Of a stretch of 64,000 bases of DNA, positions 35,331-47,052 are shown one piece after another. The stretch is taken from positions 2,170,001 through 2,234,000 of the forward strand of contig JARFXM010000009.1 in NCBI GenBank assembly GCA_029532625.1. The letters run 5' to 3'. Positions within the stretch are counted from its first letter, which is position 1; each line of letters starts with the position of its first letter. This DNA comes from Lomentospora prolificans (taxonomy: Eukaryota > Ascomycota > Sordariomycetes > Microascales > Microascaceae). Below the pieces are notes generated by a model. That model did not search any database, was not told the origin of the DNA, and saw nothing but the letters and a program-made list of their open reading frames with translations. The translations under genes and the position numbers were made by a program.

Positions 35331-36989
35331 ATGGTTACCCTCGACGAGGTCCCAAAGGACCTCCTGCAAGCTCCTTCGTTAGTTCCTCCACGAACCTAGA
35401 GCCCTAACTGCTCTCACTGACAATGCTCTTGATCATTCAGCGCCAACGACCACGAAGCTCTCGAGCGCGCCCCCTCCACCTACAAGCCCCTTCACTCTTT
35501 CAAACTGAACAAGAACCGCTCTTACCAACAGCAGTATGGCGACATGTACTTTATTCGTCTCGCAAAGGTTAAGCCCGCCGTCGAAAAGGTAGCCGCGGAG
35601 GCCTGGGACGACCTGGAGGTTCACGGCGAGCGCGTGAAGAGGATGGAGCGCGTGTTGGACGTGCGACAGGGCCAGCTTTGCTGGGTCGCTGGTACGGTGT
35701 ACATGGATATGTCGCTGAAGCCGAACATTCTGGAGGATGTGTCGAACGATGTGTGTTATCCCTCGCCGGTACGGTTTGGAACTTGGCTGCTGACCGTCAA
35801 CTGTAGAGGTGGCTTTCTACGCCTGTCACTACGGACAAGTATTACGCCGGCGATGGCACCGACCAGATAATGCTGGAGGACGATTCCGGGCGTATCCGGT
35901 TGATCGGCGATAAGCTGAAGTCGGTTCCCCTGGTCACGGGGTGCGTTATTGCCGTCATGGGAACCGAGACCGTTAACGGAGAGCTTGACGTCGTGGATAT
36001 TAAGTTTCCCGATCTGTCTCCCCAGCCCGGTCGTTGGGCTCTATGCAAACCTCCCTCAAACGATGAAGACGTGGACATGTCTGGAGAATCTGCCAGCGGC
36101 GGCCCCAAAGTCGCTCTCGTGTCGGGGCTTTCCTTCTCAAACACCGACGCCTCATATACGATGGAGCTCGAGCTACTTCTCGAGTTCATTCTCGGCGAAT
36201 CTCTCGACCCTTCCGCCCAAAAGGACATTTCACGGATAACACGGTTAATCATTGCCGGAAACACAGTTGCACCCGAGCAGCTCGAGGAGAAGCCCGATAG
36301 GAGGGCCGGCAACAAAAAGTATGGCTATGATGCTAGTTCCTACAACGCCACTCCTTTTGAACTCCTCGACGACTTCTTGGCCGAGATTCTCCCGTCTATA
36401 CCCATTACCCTGCTACCCGGACAGCATGATCCGTCCAACGCTGCCTATCCCCAGCAGCCCGTACACTCGGCCATGTTCCCCAAGGCGAGGGCGTTTGCGG
36501 CCGACAACCCCACAGAGGCTGGCTGGTTTGACTGCGTTACAAATCCTTGGGAGGGCGAGGTTGATGGGTGGCGGTTCCTCGGCACCGGTGGGCAGAATGT
36601 GGATGATGTTTTCAAGTACATCGACAGCGATGATCGGCTGGGCATGATGGAAGGAATGTTGCGGTGGAGATGCGTCGCTCCCACCGCTCCGGATACGTTA
36701 TGTATGTGTCTTTCCCTTGGCAGTTGATGAACCGGACTAACACATATCAGGGAGCTACCCCTTCCAGGATGACGACCCCTTTGTGCTTAAAGCGTGTCCC
36801 CACGTCTACTTTGTCGGATCCCAACCAAGCTTTTCTACCAGAACCATTCACGGCCCCAATGGCCAGTCTGTCCGCCTCGTCACGGTGCCCTCGTTTGCGG
36901 AGACTGGAGAAATTGTCCTCCTTGACACCGAGACGTTGGAAGTCTCGGTCATCAAGATTGCCACGGTGCCGTCCTCGACTACCGAGTGA
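35331..36989 (+). CDS. pol31: DNA polymerase delta small subunit (Pol31/Cdc1/POLD2)
   Basis: Four exons (35331-35377, 35441-35750, 35807-36701, 36751-36989) join to 496 residues, the usual size. The N-terminus contains the family block NRSYQQQYGDMYFIRLAKV. An OB-fold region (about 90-190, IMLEDDSGRIRLIGDKL) is followed by the inactivated calcineurin-like phosphoesterase domain (VALVSGLSFSN from about 220, then LLPGQHDPSNAAYPQQP and a conserved NPWE). This is the B subunit that links the catalytic Pol3 to Pol32 and is also shared with Pol zeta. The first exon is only 47 nt and splices in frame to the conserved second exon. The terminal exon ends in ATVPSSTTE. No anomalies. Confidence 0.95.
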
Positions 36990-37473
36990 GATGGAAGCCT
37001 TTATGACGCGAATGAACGCAAAAGCGTAGCATGATACCCGGGGGGCTAAAAAGTCCATAGGTTGGCGAAAAGAGGTATACTGTTCAGGACGATTCTTAAT
37101 GTATAAGATTTCACGAGTCACCAAAACGGGCAATGGAAATTATGTAATGAAACAAACGCCTTTATCTTCCTTGAGAAATTGGGCTAGTACTGATGTTTAA
37201 AACGCTCGCCTTCATCGCCCTAGGTGCCCTAAGGCCGTTTTGAACGAGTCGATTCCGCACGCTCCTTTATTTTCCTAATGCAGCCACATCCAATGCCTCT
37301 TTTGCGGATTTATAGAAGCGGAAGGAACCTCTCTTCTTTCCCGCCAACGCAAGCCACGAGGGACTCGTCGTCTAGGCAAAGCACACCTCTCATGACTTTC
37401 ATCTATACCCACCATTATCGGACGAAGCGCGCAAAGCAGAATACCCATCTACTATATACCTTGATGGCAGCGG
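36990..37473. other. Convergent intergenic region, POL31 and F-box-like gene 3' flanks
   Basis: 484 bp between two stop codons. No gene or notable motif. Confidence 0.5.
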
Positions 37474-38814
37474 TTACTCATCTGGGACGTATTCTGAATC
37501 ATGGTCTGCCTCCTGATGCATCGGTTCTTCCGCTTCCTCTTCCCATTCCTCCTCTTCCTCGGCGTCGTCGTCTTCATCCTGGGGTACAGGACTCCTATCG
37601 CCCCACTGCGAAAACTCTCTCATTCGAAACGCGATCGTTCGAAGCTGCCCATACTCGTGCCTCGCGCGCTCCTCGCGCTGCTGGATGAGGGCAGGGTCGC
37701 TGGCAACCCAGTCGGTATCCCCACGGCGGGCTCGGCGTATGGCTGTACCATACATGCGCGAGATGACGACTTCCATGCTGCCCTTGATGACGTTGACCAT
37801 GGAGAAGATGATTTTGAGGCACGGAATGCGCATGATGGTGTGCATAAGAGGGGTGCTGGGCTCGAAGAAGTCGGCGTACGGGATGTCCGGGCCGTAGACG
37901 CTCGCGTCGGTGTGAAAGGTCAGGGTCTTTAGGCTATAGACGCTCGTGAAGGGGACAAGAGCGGCGTTTATGAGCTCCATGTAGCCCTGGCCGTACCGGT
38001 TCGCCTCGAGACGAAAGCTGATGTGGCGGATGTACATGATGTACGTTTGGATCTTGATGGTGCGGTCCTCGAAGTTGACAAAGGGGTACGAGAGGTCATT
38101 GTCGTTCCTTTTGAGGGAGGAGATGGTGAAGGAAACGCGGCCGGCTCCGTCATTGTCGGCGATCTGAGGGGGAGGGTCGCGAACGACGTACTGGAATCGG
38201 TTGTGCCCGTATAGGATGGGGATTCCGTCTTGGTAGAGACTCGTGCAAGTTTGGAGGATGGCGACGTGCAGGTCCGGCCTCGAGCGGTAAAAGATCTTTC
38301 TCCACATATCATGAACGCGGATTTCCGTCTCGGCGACCAGGAGGTACTCCATCACTATCTGGCGTATCTCCACCGGAAGGTCCAAGAAAGAGCCTCGACC
38401 ACTTTCCTCCTCGATCTCACCCAAGGGAAGAACCTGCGCCTCTGAACCAGCCGAAGAAATAGTGAGAAGGGAAGCGTGAGAAGCGTCCTCTACGCTCGTC
38501 TCACGGGTCGCGACGCTGGCGAGGGACGCACCCTCGTCTTCGGCCTCCAATCCTTGGATGTTCTGGAGGAGGAACTTGCGAGCGACGTGGTGGGAAAGGT
38601 TCTGGACCGTGTAGCGGCCGTTGATGTCCTGCGGTCGGGGGAGCTCCAAGGGTTCCTCCTCGCGCTGCTGCATGAGGGCTTGGAGCTGGCGGCGCTTGAG
38701 GCTGCTGTTCGAGCGGGCGCTGCGGCGGATGCTTGTGGCGGCGGCCCGGTAGAGGGGATGCCCTGGGGCGGTCGGGTGTTGGTGGCGACCACTACGGCGG
38801 CGGCTGGACGGCAT
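37474..38814 (-). CDS. F-box-like / 2EXR-type protein of unknown function
   Basis: Single exon, 446 residues. The N-terminus is basic (PSSRRRSGRHQHP). A helix-rich domain from about 145 (FLDLPVEIRQIVMEYLLV, then HVAILQTCTSLYQDGIPILYG and NRFQYVV) has the FLDLPxEIR ... ILxTCxxLYxDxxPILYGxNxF layout of the large fungal F-box-like/2EXR/DUF7730 group. The C-terminus is very acidic (DEDDDAEEEEEWEEEAEE) and ends SEYVPDE. Proteins of this kind are highly expanded in Pezizomycotina, and few have known partners. An SCF adaptor role is possible but not shown by the sequence. Codon use resembles its neighbours and the start at 38814 is the only sensible ATG. Confidence 0.8.
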   Translation of the reverse strand: MPSSRRRSGRHQHPTAPGHPLYRAAATSIRRSARSNSSLKRRQLQALMQQREEEPLELPRPQDINGRYTVQNLSHHVARKFLLQNIQGLEAEDEGASLASVATRETSVEDASHASLLTISSAGSEAQVLPLGEIEEESGRGSFLDLPVEIRQIVMEYLLVAETEIRVHDMWRKIFYRSRPDLHVAILQTCTSLYQDGIPILYGHNRFQYVVRDPPPQIADNDGAGRVSFTISSLKRNDNDLSYPFVNFEDRTIKIQTYIMYIRHISFRLEANRYGQGYMELINAALVPFTSVYSLKTLTFHTDASVYGPDIPYADFFEPSTPLMHTIMRIPCLKIIFSMVNVIKGSMEVVISRMYGTAIRRARRGDTDWVASDPALIQQREERARHEYGQLRTIAFRMREFSQWGDRSPVPQDEDDDAEEEEEWEEEAEEPMHQEADHDSEYVPDE

Positions 38815-41800
38815 TGTTAGCGGTTTGAGAACGACGGGATTGGGTATGGGGCATCTTGGTTCTTCAGACTTGGTTTCGGTCGAGGTCTAGGGGTTGTGGC
38901 ACCTATTGTCAAGGACTTTGGGATGCTTCGGAAGTTAAAGAGGTGTTTTGCTGAGGAGAGTGCAGTGAGAGTGTGTCAAAGGATAGATATGGGCGAGAGC
39001 TTGCTTTGTGGTTCCTCTTGAGGAAGGGAGTGATTTATGGAATCTCGAGAGAGCATTGTGAGGAGGGAGCTACTAGGCCTCATGCTTTCTTTAGGGGAAG
39101 TCACAGATCTCATTTCATTCATTCAGTTCCCTATCCTAGTAGGAGTTCTCTCTCTAGCCTCTACGTAACATGTGCCTATTATCGTGATGATGGCTTGGAA
39201 ACTTGACGTTGGAAAGGGCAGGAAGAAGTGGATATTGGAGGGAGAGAGTGTGTGGATGAGCTTGTAAGGAGGTGAATGTCTGAAAAGCGACCAAGCTGAC
39301 AACCACCAAATACTATGCAAAAATAGCCAGTAAACTTGATTGAAAAATCATATCAAAGGACATCTTGGTGAGTGGTTGAGGAAGAAAGTGTCGAACAAAA
39401 AGAGAAATGCATATATACACAAGTGAGAGGGAGTTTAGGAGAGGATGTTGGCAGTTTCATGGCTGTAGTTCTTCGAGATTAACTTCTCAGTCTGTCTAAC
39501 TTCTAAATCTACACAGAATCGAAATCCAAGTCTTTCGAAACGAATTAGGATCAATAGACGTCGGATTATATATAGGCTTGAATCCGGGCAGCGGATGGCC
39601 CGTCGCCTTAGACATGCTCTTTATTCGAATTGAAGTCTATACAGAGAGATATATTACTTGATTGTCGTAAAAGTGATCCACGGTATTCGGGTCTCTAATC
39701 GATGGATACATCAATCGGTCCAGTGTTAGTAATCTCGTTAGGCGCGAGTGTCGTTTCTAAATTCGCGCTGCTCGACATCATAGCGCTGGTTTAGAGAGAT
39801 CCATGGCATGCTTCTCTCATCGTAGTAGTACGGCCTGGCGTCTAGCCAAGGCTAAAACTTTTCCTTCAATTAGAACAGCAATTACTAGAACTCTTGGAGA
39901 GCGCCCCCCGTGGTCTCACTTGCAAAGTGAGCTGGAAGTAATCAAGAACCCAGGACCCGAATGAGTACCAGCTCCTGGTGGTTACGGAGTACAATAGGGA
40001 GCTCTTGCCAGCGTATTCTGCTCTGGAACAGACCAAGATGGAGAATCGGAGATCGAGGTAGATGAAGACACGCGTACCTTGACCGACCTCACAAGGTTAT
40101 CGACACTTTTCTCATGTTCCCATCATGCTCTCAATATCGCAGAACAACGGAGGTTGAGAAGAAAATCAAGAGCCTCATGTTCCCAACTAATCCCCAGAAC
40201 AACACGCAACGATGAAACCCAGCCCAACTCCGACTTGACTCCGATGGATCGGAGGCGGCGGCTCTTCCCGATGCCCTGGGCCTCTCCTAGCCGAAAGAGC
40301 CACACACCGAACTTGCCATGCGACACACTTGACCCCGGATCTCGATCCTAAAGTCTAGCCGGTCATAGAATCCAGACATCGAGCACACACCATTGTGCCC
40401 CCCCCCCCCGGGGGCCAACCAACCTTAGTACCTTAGACACCCTCGCATCTCACGATGCCAACTAAAAGGGCTAAGGCTGGTACTCAGCAGTGGAATGCTT
40501 CCAACCTGACATGGGCTCGAGACGGCGGCAACAAATGACACAGGTCACGACGGAGGGCCCGAGTCTCGTGGCTCAAAGCTATGGCCTAGCCGTTTCCCAC
40601 CGTCCGTGTTAGTTTTAGGTAATAAATTCCGGTTGCCGGTGAAAGCATGAAAAGAGGACGATTCCCCCAACAACCTAGACGGCGACGCCTCACCTGCAAC
40701 ACGTGGCTCCCCCCGGGGGTTGGTTTCAATGACACATGAATAGCATGATACCACACTTCCCCCGGGTTGTTGGGAAAAGACGGAGCATGTAGCCAATTCG
40801 TGCTACGCTTCGGCGGTTCGCAATCGTACGCGCGCAAGCATTCCGAAGAGCGGAGGGTCGAGGGTGCGCAGAGATGGTGCGCGGAGATGGATCAATGATT
40901 GACCATGGCCAACTCGGCTATTGGCGGAGTGGTGGATAGCTACGGTCTAAGAACGCGCGGTCTAAGAAGGGGAACAAAACGGGGAATGTTTGGGCTAAAG
41001 CATGATGCCAGGAGTGATTGAGTATCCATAGTGGCTTGATACAGAGAGAGGACTTGCTTATGGAGATCAAATGGTCTGAAGTGTGGTTCTGCTAGCTGGC
41101 TGGCCATGGTTCCAAGTTGGATGAAGCTAGCAAAGGAGCCTAGATTTCACTAATTGATGGATCAATTCATCAAAGCAGCATCTTTATGGATGTACTCGGG
41201 CCTCAACTATCTCCTAGGCACAATTGATTCCCTTAATAATCCAACATTGTCAATAGAACTATATCTCGAGACTTCTCGGTGCTTCGACTTGCATCTACGC
41301 AATCTATGCAGCAAGAAATCTAGGCAAACACCATCCGTTGGTCATTCATTGCCAAATGGGCTTTGCACCGAGAACCATCAGCGCCTGCATAGAACGCTCT
41401 TCGAACAAACCCCGTCCATAAGTGATCCTCAGCCCCTTTCGCGCCCTCCTCCATCGTACCTGCCATATTAGTATCTATCAATTGATGCACACACATTCCG
41501 GCCGCGACTTACACCAGAGAGAGAAATTGTCTCAGTCGACTACATTTCACCCCTCAACACACATTGACACAACCCTGCGCATCCATTGCCCAGGATCTGG
41601 CCTGTTTCTATCCATCAATTGATCCCTCTTCTGCACCTGCGCTTATCAAACCCACCACCGCCCCGCCTGATGGTCGGACTTGTCGCGGCCTTTTTTTTGT
41701 TCCTTCTTCCTTCTCCTTGACGACTATAATAGGACCGATCCCTCTTCCATACTCCCTTCGTCTAGTCTCACCTCAATTGTCGACTTTATATACATCGCCG

Positions 41801-41871
41801 AGGCGAGCAGACACGTCTTGCATTCTTTTCACCACGACACATATTGTCTCCCATTGAACCAATACCTAGCA
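38815..41871. other. Intergenic region of about 3 kb
   Basis: No supported gene. The half nearest 38815 is probably leader and promoter of the F-box-like gene, and it turns A/T-rich around 39300-39700. A C12/G5 homopolymer junction occurs near 40399-40416 and a tacggagtac motif lies at 39983-39992. The C/T-rich stretch from about 41640 is the dehydratase leader, with a TATA-like ttatata near 41786. Confidence 0.5.
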
Positions 41872-43045
41872 ATGAAGTCCCTACCGCCACTTGCCCAGCA
41901 GCCCTGGCGCCGAACCCCATGCATCTACAATGAAGCCCTCTCCCGGGTCGCCGGCTGGTAAGCCTCCCTGCTCCGAACCGCCACCAACCGAATACTAAAG
42001 TCTGTGGCTAACATCTTGCGCTCTGCCTTGTCCCAGCAACATCTGGCTCAAGCTCGAGAACCTCCAGCCCTCCGGCTCGTTCAAATCCCGCGGCATAGGC
42101 AACCTCATCTTCCGCACCGCGTCCGCCGCAGACCCCGCCTCCCCTCCCCACTTCTACTGCTCCTCCGGCGGCAACGCTGGCCTCGCCTGCATCACGGCCG
42201 CCAAGTCCCTCAACCTCCCCGCCACCATCGTCGTGCCCCTGTCCACCTCACCATTCATGATCGCCAAGCTGCACGATCTTGGCGCCGAGGTCCACCAGGT
42301 CGGCGCCAGCTGGGCCGAAGCAGACGCCCACCTCCGCGAAGTCGTCATGGCCGCCGACCCCGCCGCCGTCTACGTCCCGCCCTTTGACCATCCGGACATT
42401 TGGGCCGGCGCCGCCACCATGGTCGACGAGATCGTCGTGCAGATGGACGTGCCCGTGCACGGCATCGTGTGCTCCGTCGGTGGCGGTGGCCTGCTGAACG
42501 GCGTCATGGCCGGCGTCGAGTCCATGCGCTGGCCCGCCGGCCAGAAACCCCGCGTGCTAGCCGTCGAGACAGACGGCGCCGCCAGCCTGCACGAGTGCGT
42601 GAGGACCGGCACCCATGCCACGCTGGACGCAATCACGTCTATCGCCACGTCGCTCGGCGCCCGCAAGGTCTCGCGCAAGAGCTACGAGTGGCTGCAGAGC
42701 GAAAACTTGACCTCCGTCACCGTCCAGGACTGGGAGGCCGCCATGAGCTGCGTCCGGTTCGCTGACGATGCTCGCTTCGTCGTTGAAGCCGCCTGCGGAG
42801 CCACACTCGCCCCGGCCTACTTTTCAGGTCCTCAAGGGGTCAATAGGCTGCGAGAGGTCTTTGGGAAACCTGACGTGCCGTGGGACGAGCATAATGTGAT
42901 TTTGGTGGTGTGCGGTGGCTCGGCCGTCTCGTTGGACGTGTTGGACAAGTACCGACGGGAGTATAGCGATGCTGCGGCGGCAGCTACGGCGAACATTGCC
43001 AAGCCCGAGGCTACAAGTACACCTGGTGCGGGTACCACTTCGTAA
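41872..43045 (+). CDS. L-serine/L-threonine dehydratase (PLP-dependent)
   Basis: Two exons (41872-41957, 42037-43045) join to 364 residues. The fold-type II PLP enzyme signature is complete: Schiff-base Lys45 in PSGSFKSRG, the phosphate-binding loop SSGGNAG at 71-77, and the glycine loop VGGGGLLNG. Length and motif order match catabolic serine dehydratases (yeast Cha1, animal SDH) rather than the longer biosynthetic threonine deaminase, which carries an ACT-like regulatory domain. The reaction is serine to pyruvate plus ammonia, or threonine to 2-oxobutyrate plus ammonia, in the cytosol or mitochondrion; no clear transit peptide is visible. The intron falls just before the NIWLKLENLQPSGSFK block and keeps frame. 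Ala-rich tail of no known role. Confidence 0.92.
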
Positions 43046-43999
43046 TTAGATATATATGAGCGCGTGATTGGGAAACTTTGGGCGTTGGGCGTACACTATT
43101 ATTATACGTTTTGTTTGAGGAAATAACGCCCGAATGGGCCGCTCGCAACACCCGTACGGAACGGGATGATCGGAGGAAGCCCTTACAGTACATGCCATAC
43201 CTACTGGCCCATGCCATGGGTTCTCCGGGCAGGTGGGCCTTGGCCGATTAATCTCAATTGAACACCTCGGGATCTGGAACTTTCTTTAAAACGTGAAGCC
43301 AATGGATCGCTCGCGTGCCAACCTCAGCCGCAAGGAGACAACCAGCCGAAGCAGCTAAATATAGCGACAATAATTTGCCAACCTGGGTTTAGGGCCTGTG
43401 GCTGACGAGAAACAACACGACCATTTTCAAGCCACGAGCTCTAATCGATACCGGGTCGGCCTTTTTTGCGGTTGTTCTCGTCTTGGCGGGCCACCGCATT
43501 ATATACCCGAATTGGGCGACTCTTCAAGTCTGTGCTGCTCATTTCATTTCAGTGCTCACCACACCCTGGGCTGAGAATTCTGTCTCTCATAATTTGTTCG
43601 ACAGAGCCAGCAGCCCCTGGTATAAGAGGCGTCTTCTCGTTGGTTGATGCGCCGGCGGCGTGGCTCTGCGCATGGGCTGAGAACGGCTGAGGACCCTTTG
43701 TCAGACGCCACACTTCCCTTGTTAGGCATGGGGAACGGCGAGGATCAAGTTCGTATGCGAAGACGAGAAAATGGCAATATCGTGCATGAGCGATAATCTT
43801 GTGGAATGATAAGAGATGGAGGAAGAGTCATGGGGAGATATATATAAGGTCGACGTTTGGATGCCCTGGGTCGGGGGAGGCATCTCTCGAGACAAGAGAT
43901 CTTGGAGTCTATAAGCTTTCTGCCCCGAGTTTCATCTTAGACCTTTTTTAATATAATCATTCTTCTCTTCTTCTCAAAAAGAAACACAAAACAAAAAAA
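43046..43999. other. Intergenic: dehydratase 3' flank and promoter of the secreted protein
   Basis: About 950 bp without a gene. A strong TATA box lies at 43839-43847. A/T-rich leader (ctcaaaaagaaacac, caaaacaaaaaaaatg) leads into the next start. Confidence 0.5.
43839..43847 (+). promoter_or_regulatory. TATA box of the secreted-protein gene
   Basis: tatatataa, 153 bases before the ATG at 44000. It is the clearest TATA element in the window, in line with a regulated gene. Confidence 0.55.
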
Positions 44000-44732
44000 A
44001 TGAAGCACGCTTCCCTCTTCGGAGCCGTCGTCTTCACGGCCTCCGCCGTCCACGCCAGCCTCAACCCATCCCAGACCCTCAATCCCGCCACAAGCCTAGC
44101 CCGAAGCGCCTCCATCCGTGCCCGCCAGGATGTCGACGAAACCACGGCCGAGCACTGCGGAACCGATAGTACGTCGCTATCCTAACCCCGTGACTTTATC
44201 CCCCTGCCTCCTTGTTCCAGAAAAACTAACGTAGCGTTTCACACGCTCTCCAACAGACGCCGGCTACGACTGGTGGTGCGAGGACCCCCAAACAACCTGC
44301 TGCTTCGGCACCGACATCTGGCAGTGCGCCCCCATAACCGCCCAAGAGTGCTGCGCGACGGGCTACTACTGCGAGGCCGGCACCTTTTGCTACCTCCTCA
44401 ACGAGACCCAGGAGCAGTACTGTCTCACCGAGGACGAAGTTGCCCAGGTCCAGCAGGGCGGCGGCTCGGGAGCGGAGGATGAGGAGGACGACAGCACTAG
44501 TGGTGGCGGTGGCGGTGGCGGTGCCCGTGTCAAGTTCACGCCTACGAAACCCGCGTCCGCCGCCGCGGCTGCGCAGACTTTCTCGAGCAAGTCTGGAGGT
44601 AGCAAGAAGAAGGGCGGCTCGGGCGGAGGCTCTTCCGATGACGATTCGAAGGGCGGTGTTGGGAAGGTGGGCGCGGGAGGCGTGATGGCGGGTTTGGTGG
44701 CTTTTGGGGCCGTTTTGGCTGTTGGGGCTTGA
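44000..44732 (+). CDS. Small Cys-rich secreted protein, probably GPI-anchored
   Basis: Two exons (44000-44168, 44257-44732) join to 214 residues. Residues 1-19 form a signal peptide (hydrophobic LFGAVVFTASAV, cleavage likely after VHA). The central part has ten cysteines in the order C, C, CC, C, CC, C, C, C (from EHCGTD to EQYC), suggesting five disulfides, and one NET N-glycosylation site. A low-complexity Gly/Ser/acid region (SGGGGGGGA, KKKGGSGGGSSDDD) follows, with a hydrophobic C-terminus (GGVMAGLVAFGAVLAVGA) typical of a GPI-attachment signal. The spacing does not fit the CFEM pattern as I know it. The likely location is the cell wall or plasma membrane surface. Function unknown; an effector-like or wall role is only inference. 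Confidence 0.82.
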
Positions 44733-45106
44733 GAGCTGTGTGTGGAGGAGCTGGCATGAGGTGGAGGTGGTGCATCGATTTGTACGTTTCTAGACTGAGG
44801 ATTTCGTATGTGTGTGCTTTCTTTTGCCGAGTTTATTCTTATAGAGCCACAACGTGTAGGATTTCGAGACGGGTAACTGTCTTCATGCCAACGAATTAAC
44901 TGAGATAATACTCATATATACCATTAGTTGCAGTAGTTCCATATGTGGAGGTGGATTCGATTTCGCTCCAATGCATTTACGTCGGTACATGAGGAGCGCA
45001 AAGGTCCATCCACGCTGACATTTCTTTCGTTAAATCTCATAAGCACATCTCGACCATTCCGTAAAAAACTGCGTGGGTATCATTTCCTTTGGAGCCGCGT
45101 CCGACT
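44733..45106. other. Convergent intergenic region
   Basis: 374 bp between the secreted-protein gene and MHF1, both ending here. A/T-rich with catatata-like stretches. Nothing else seen. Confidence 0.5.
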
Positions 45107-45601
45107 TCATCTCCTGGATCTCTTGTCACCCTTGGCGGCCTTCTCAGCCTTTTCTTGATCAACAAAATCCTTGATGATCTGGTGCATGTCCAGGTTTCTG
45201 CGGCAGAGCAGCAACACATCGTCCGTCGAGATGGTGGTACGTCCGGCGTGGTTGGCAAAGGACTCCAGATCTTGGGCAACACTTTCTGGGACGGGTGTTA
45301 GTTGGAATGAAATGACTACTCTTGAGTTGGACGGGGGCCTGGAAGGGAGCATCCCGGAGCGCGTGGTATAGCATACCCATCTGAGTCCACACAACCTGAG
45401 TTAAAGCGGCGATGAACTGCGGCGTCGCGTTGCGGTTGTCCTTGATGACCTTTTCATCCACCATCTGGCCGATGGCGAACCACAGGGCCTGGGTGAGCGC
45501 CTATAAGAGTGTTAGCAAAGGGAACTAACGCGGTATTTTTACGATATGAATTGGCTCCATGGACGAACCTGATGGCGCTCGTTGGTCTCAGCATCCGCCA
45601 T
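45107..45601 (-). CDS. mhf1: Histone-fold protein CENP-S / Mhf1
   Basis: Three exons (45569-45601, 45377-45500, 45107-45285) join to 111 residues; introns have GTTCGT and GTATGC donors and consistent phases. The protein is one histone fold: ALTQALWFAIGQMVDEK (helix 1), ATPQFIAALTQVVWTQM then ESVAQDLESFANHAGRTTI (long helix 2 and loop), STDDVLLLCRRN (helix 3). The NHAGRTTISTDDVLLL block is diagnostic of CENP-S/MHF1. It pairs with CENP-X/Mhf2, stimulates the Fml1/Mph1 (FANCM) helicase at stalled forks and contributes to the constitutive centromere network. A charged tail (EKAAKGDKRSRR) follows. The small exons explain why no single long frame covers it. It diverges from PGA2. Confidence 0.93.
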
Positions 45602-46614
45602 TGTGTGAAAAGCGATCGCCAGGTGTGGTGGGATGGATCAAGTGTTGTGAGAGTAAAGGCACTGCACACAGGCGGAACGAATAATTAGACACTGGCCAGG
45701 CGACCAGGGCCCCTTTCTTGGCGGCCGGCGGGGTGCTTTTCAATTTTCGCGGCTGGCTGCTCGGTGTCTGGTTGCTGGCAGTTTACTGTTGGCGGGTACT
45801 AACTAGGCAGGCTGAGCCAGCCAGGCATGCGCCAATACACTCCCTTCTAGAAGCCCGCTTGCTGGGGGCCAAGCGTCGTGCCTCCAGGCTTTATACTTGT
45901 GTTACCCCCACTGGTTGATGGATGGGAAGAATGGAATAACTGTATGAAATAATCAATTGATCGATTACTTTCGGTGACCGGGTTGATCTGGCCCTGAGTT
46001 CCCTGCTGATAGAATCGGCCATACAACTGCGGTTGCCCAGTACTTGATATCAATTCAACGAACAATTCGGCGTTCAACGTGCTGAAGATTGAAATTCCAA
46101 TGTTACTTTTAGACCGCCCACGACACGACTTACTAGCGCGCGGCCGTAGTACCAACCGCGAACTCCCCTGTAACAGCGCCGGGAAGAGCCCTACTTGGCG
46201 GACCTTCGCCGAGCTTATCAGCACTTGTACCAGCCCCACGTGTGAGCAGACCAAGCGGAAGCTCTGGAATTTTTTTTCGTTTGCGCCAAATAATGCGCTT
46301 GAAGGAGGGAAAAAAAAAATTGTCGTCATTACCACGAACTTTCTTTTCTACCCTTGTTCACTTCACACCCTACACCTCTCCTAAACACCGCATCCTCTTG
46401 AGAACCAGCGAGTCAAAAAAAGAAAAGAAAAAGAAAACACCACGATCTATAGGGGTTATACAACCCTCCCACGACCTACTTCTCTTTTATACAGTTATCA
46501 ACACCGCTGGCCACCTCGAGTCGCAAACCCCCCAGAAAAAAAGCGGCTCCCAAAGCACGCGACCTAACTACTTGCCTCTCTGTGTCCTCCCTCCGACCCG
46601 ACCGCCCAAAAACC
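45602..46614. promoter_or_regulatory. Divergent region between MHF1 and PGA2
   Basis: About 1 kb. The PGA2-proximal third is A/C-rich leader (aaaaaaaaat, caaaaaaagaaaagaaaaag). A few short frames are not supported as genes. Core elements are not evident. Confidence 0.4.
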
Positions 46615-47052
46615 ATGGCCGCGCTCCTCGACCGCCTTACCGGCATTGCCGAATCCCAGATGAACAACTTCCGCGAAACCTGGGGCTCCATCGACCTCCA
46701 CCGCATGCTCCGCCTCATCATGATCGTCGGCGCCTACCTCCTCCTCCGCCCTTACCTCGTCAAGCTCACCGGCGCCTCCCAGATGGAACAGCACGAGCGC
46801 GAGGACGCCGAGGCCAAGAAGCGCGCCGAGATCTCCCCCAACCAGATGCGCGGGTTGCGCGTCGCCGCCGAGATCCCCGATGCCGACGAGGTTGACACAA
46901 CCACGTCCGCCGACTGGGGTAACAAGGCCCGCAAGCGACAGAGGGAGGTGCTCAAGAAGATGCTCGAGGTCGAGGAGAAGAGGTTGGCGGAGTTGCAGGA
47001 GGATGACGAGGATAAGGATATTGAGGAGTTTTTGGTCAAGGAGGATAAATAA
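46615..47052 (+). CDS. pga2: Protein-trafficking factor Pga2
   Basis: Single exon, 145 residues. A short amphipathic start (ALLDRLTGIAESQMNNF) is followed by one membrane segment (MLRLIMIVGAYLLLRPYLVKL, about 29-50) and then a charged helical tail with ISPNQMRGL, DWGNKARKRQREVL and an acidic end (DEDKDIEEFLVKEDK). The membrane segment ending in LLLRPYL plus the WGNKARKRQ block is the layout of fungal PGA2 proteins (family size about 130-150). In yeast Pga2 is an essential ER/nuclear-envelope membrane protein affecting secretory traffic, including Gap1 and Pma1 processing. Start context aaaaaccatgg is good. Strong C bias at third positions indicates a well-expressed gene. Confidence 0.9.
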   Translation: MAALLDRLTGIAESQMNNFRETWGSIDLHRMLRLIMIVGAYLLLRPYLVKLTGASQMEQHEREDAEAKKRAEISPNQMRGLRVAAEIPDADEVDTTTSADWGNKARKRQREVLKKMLEVEEKRLAELQEDDEDKDIEEFLVKEDK

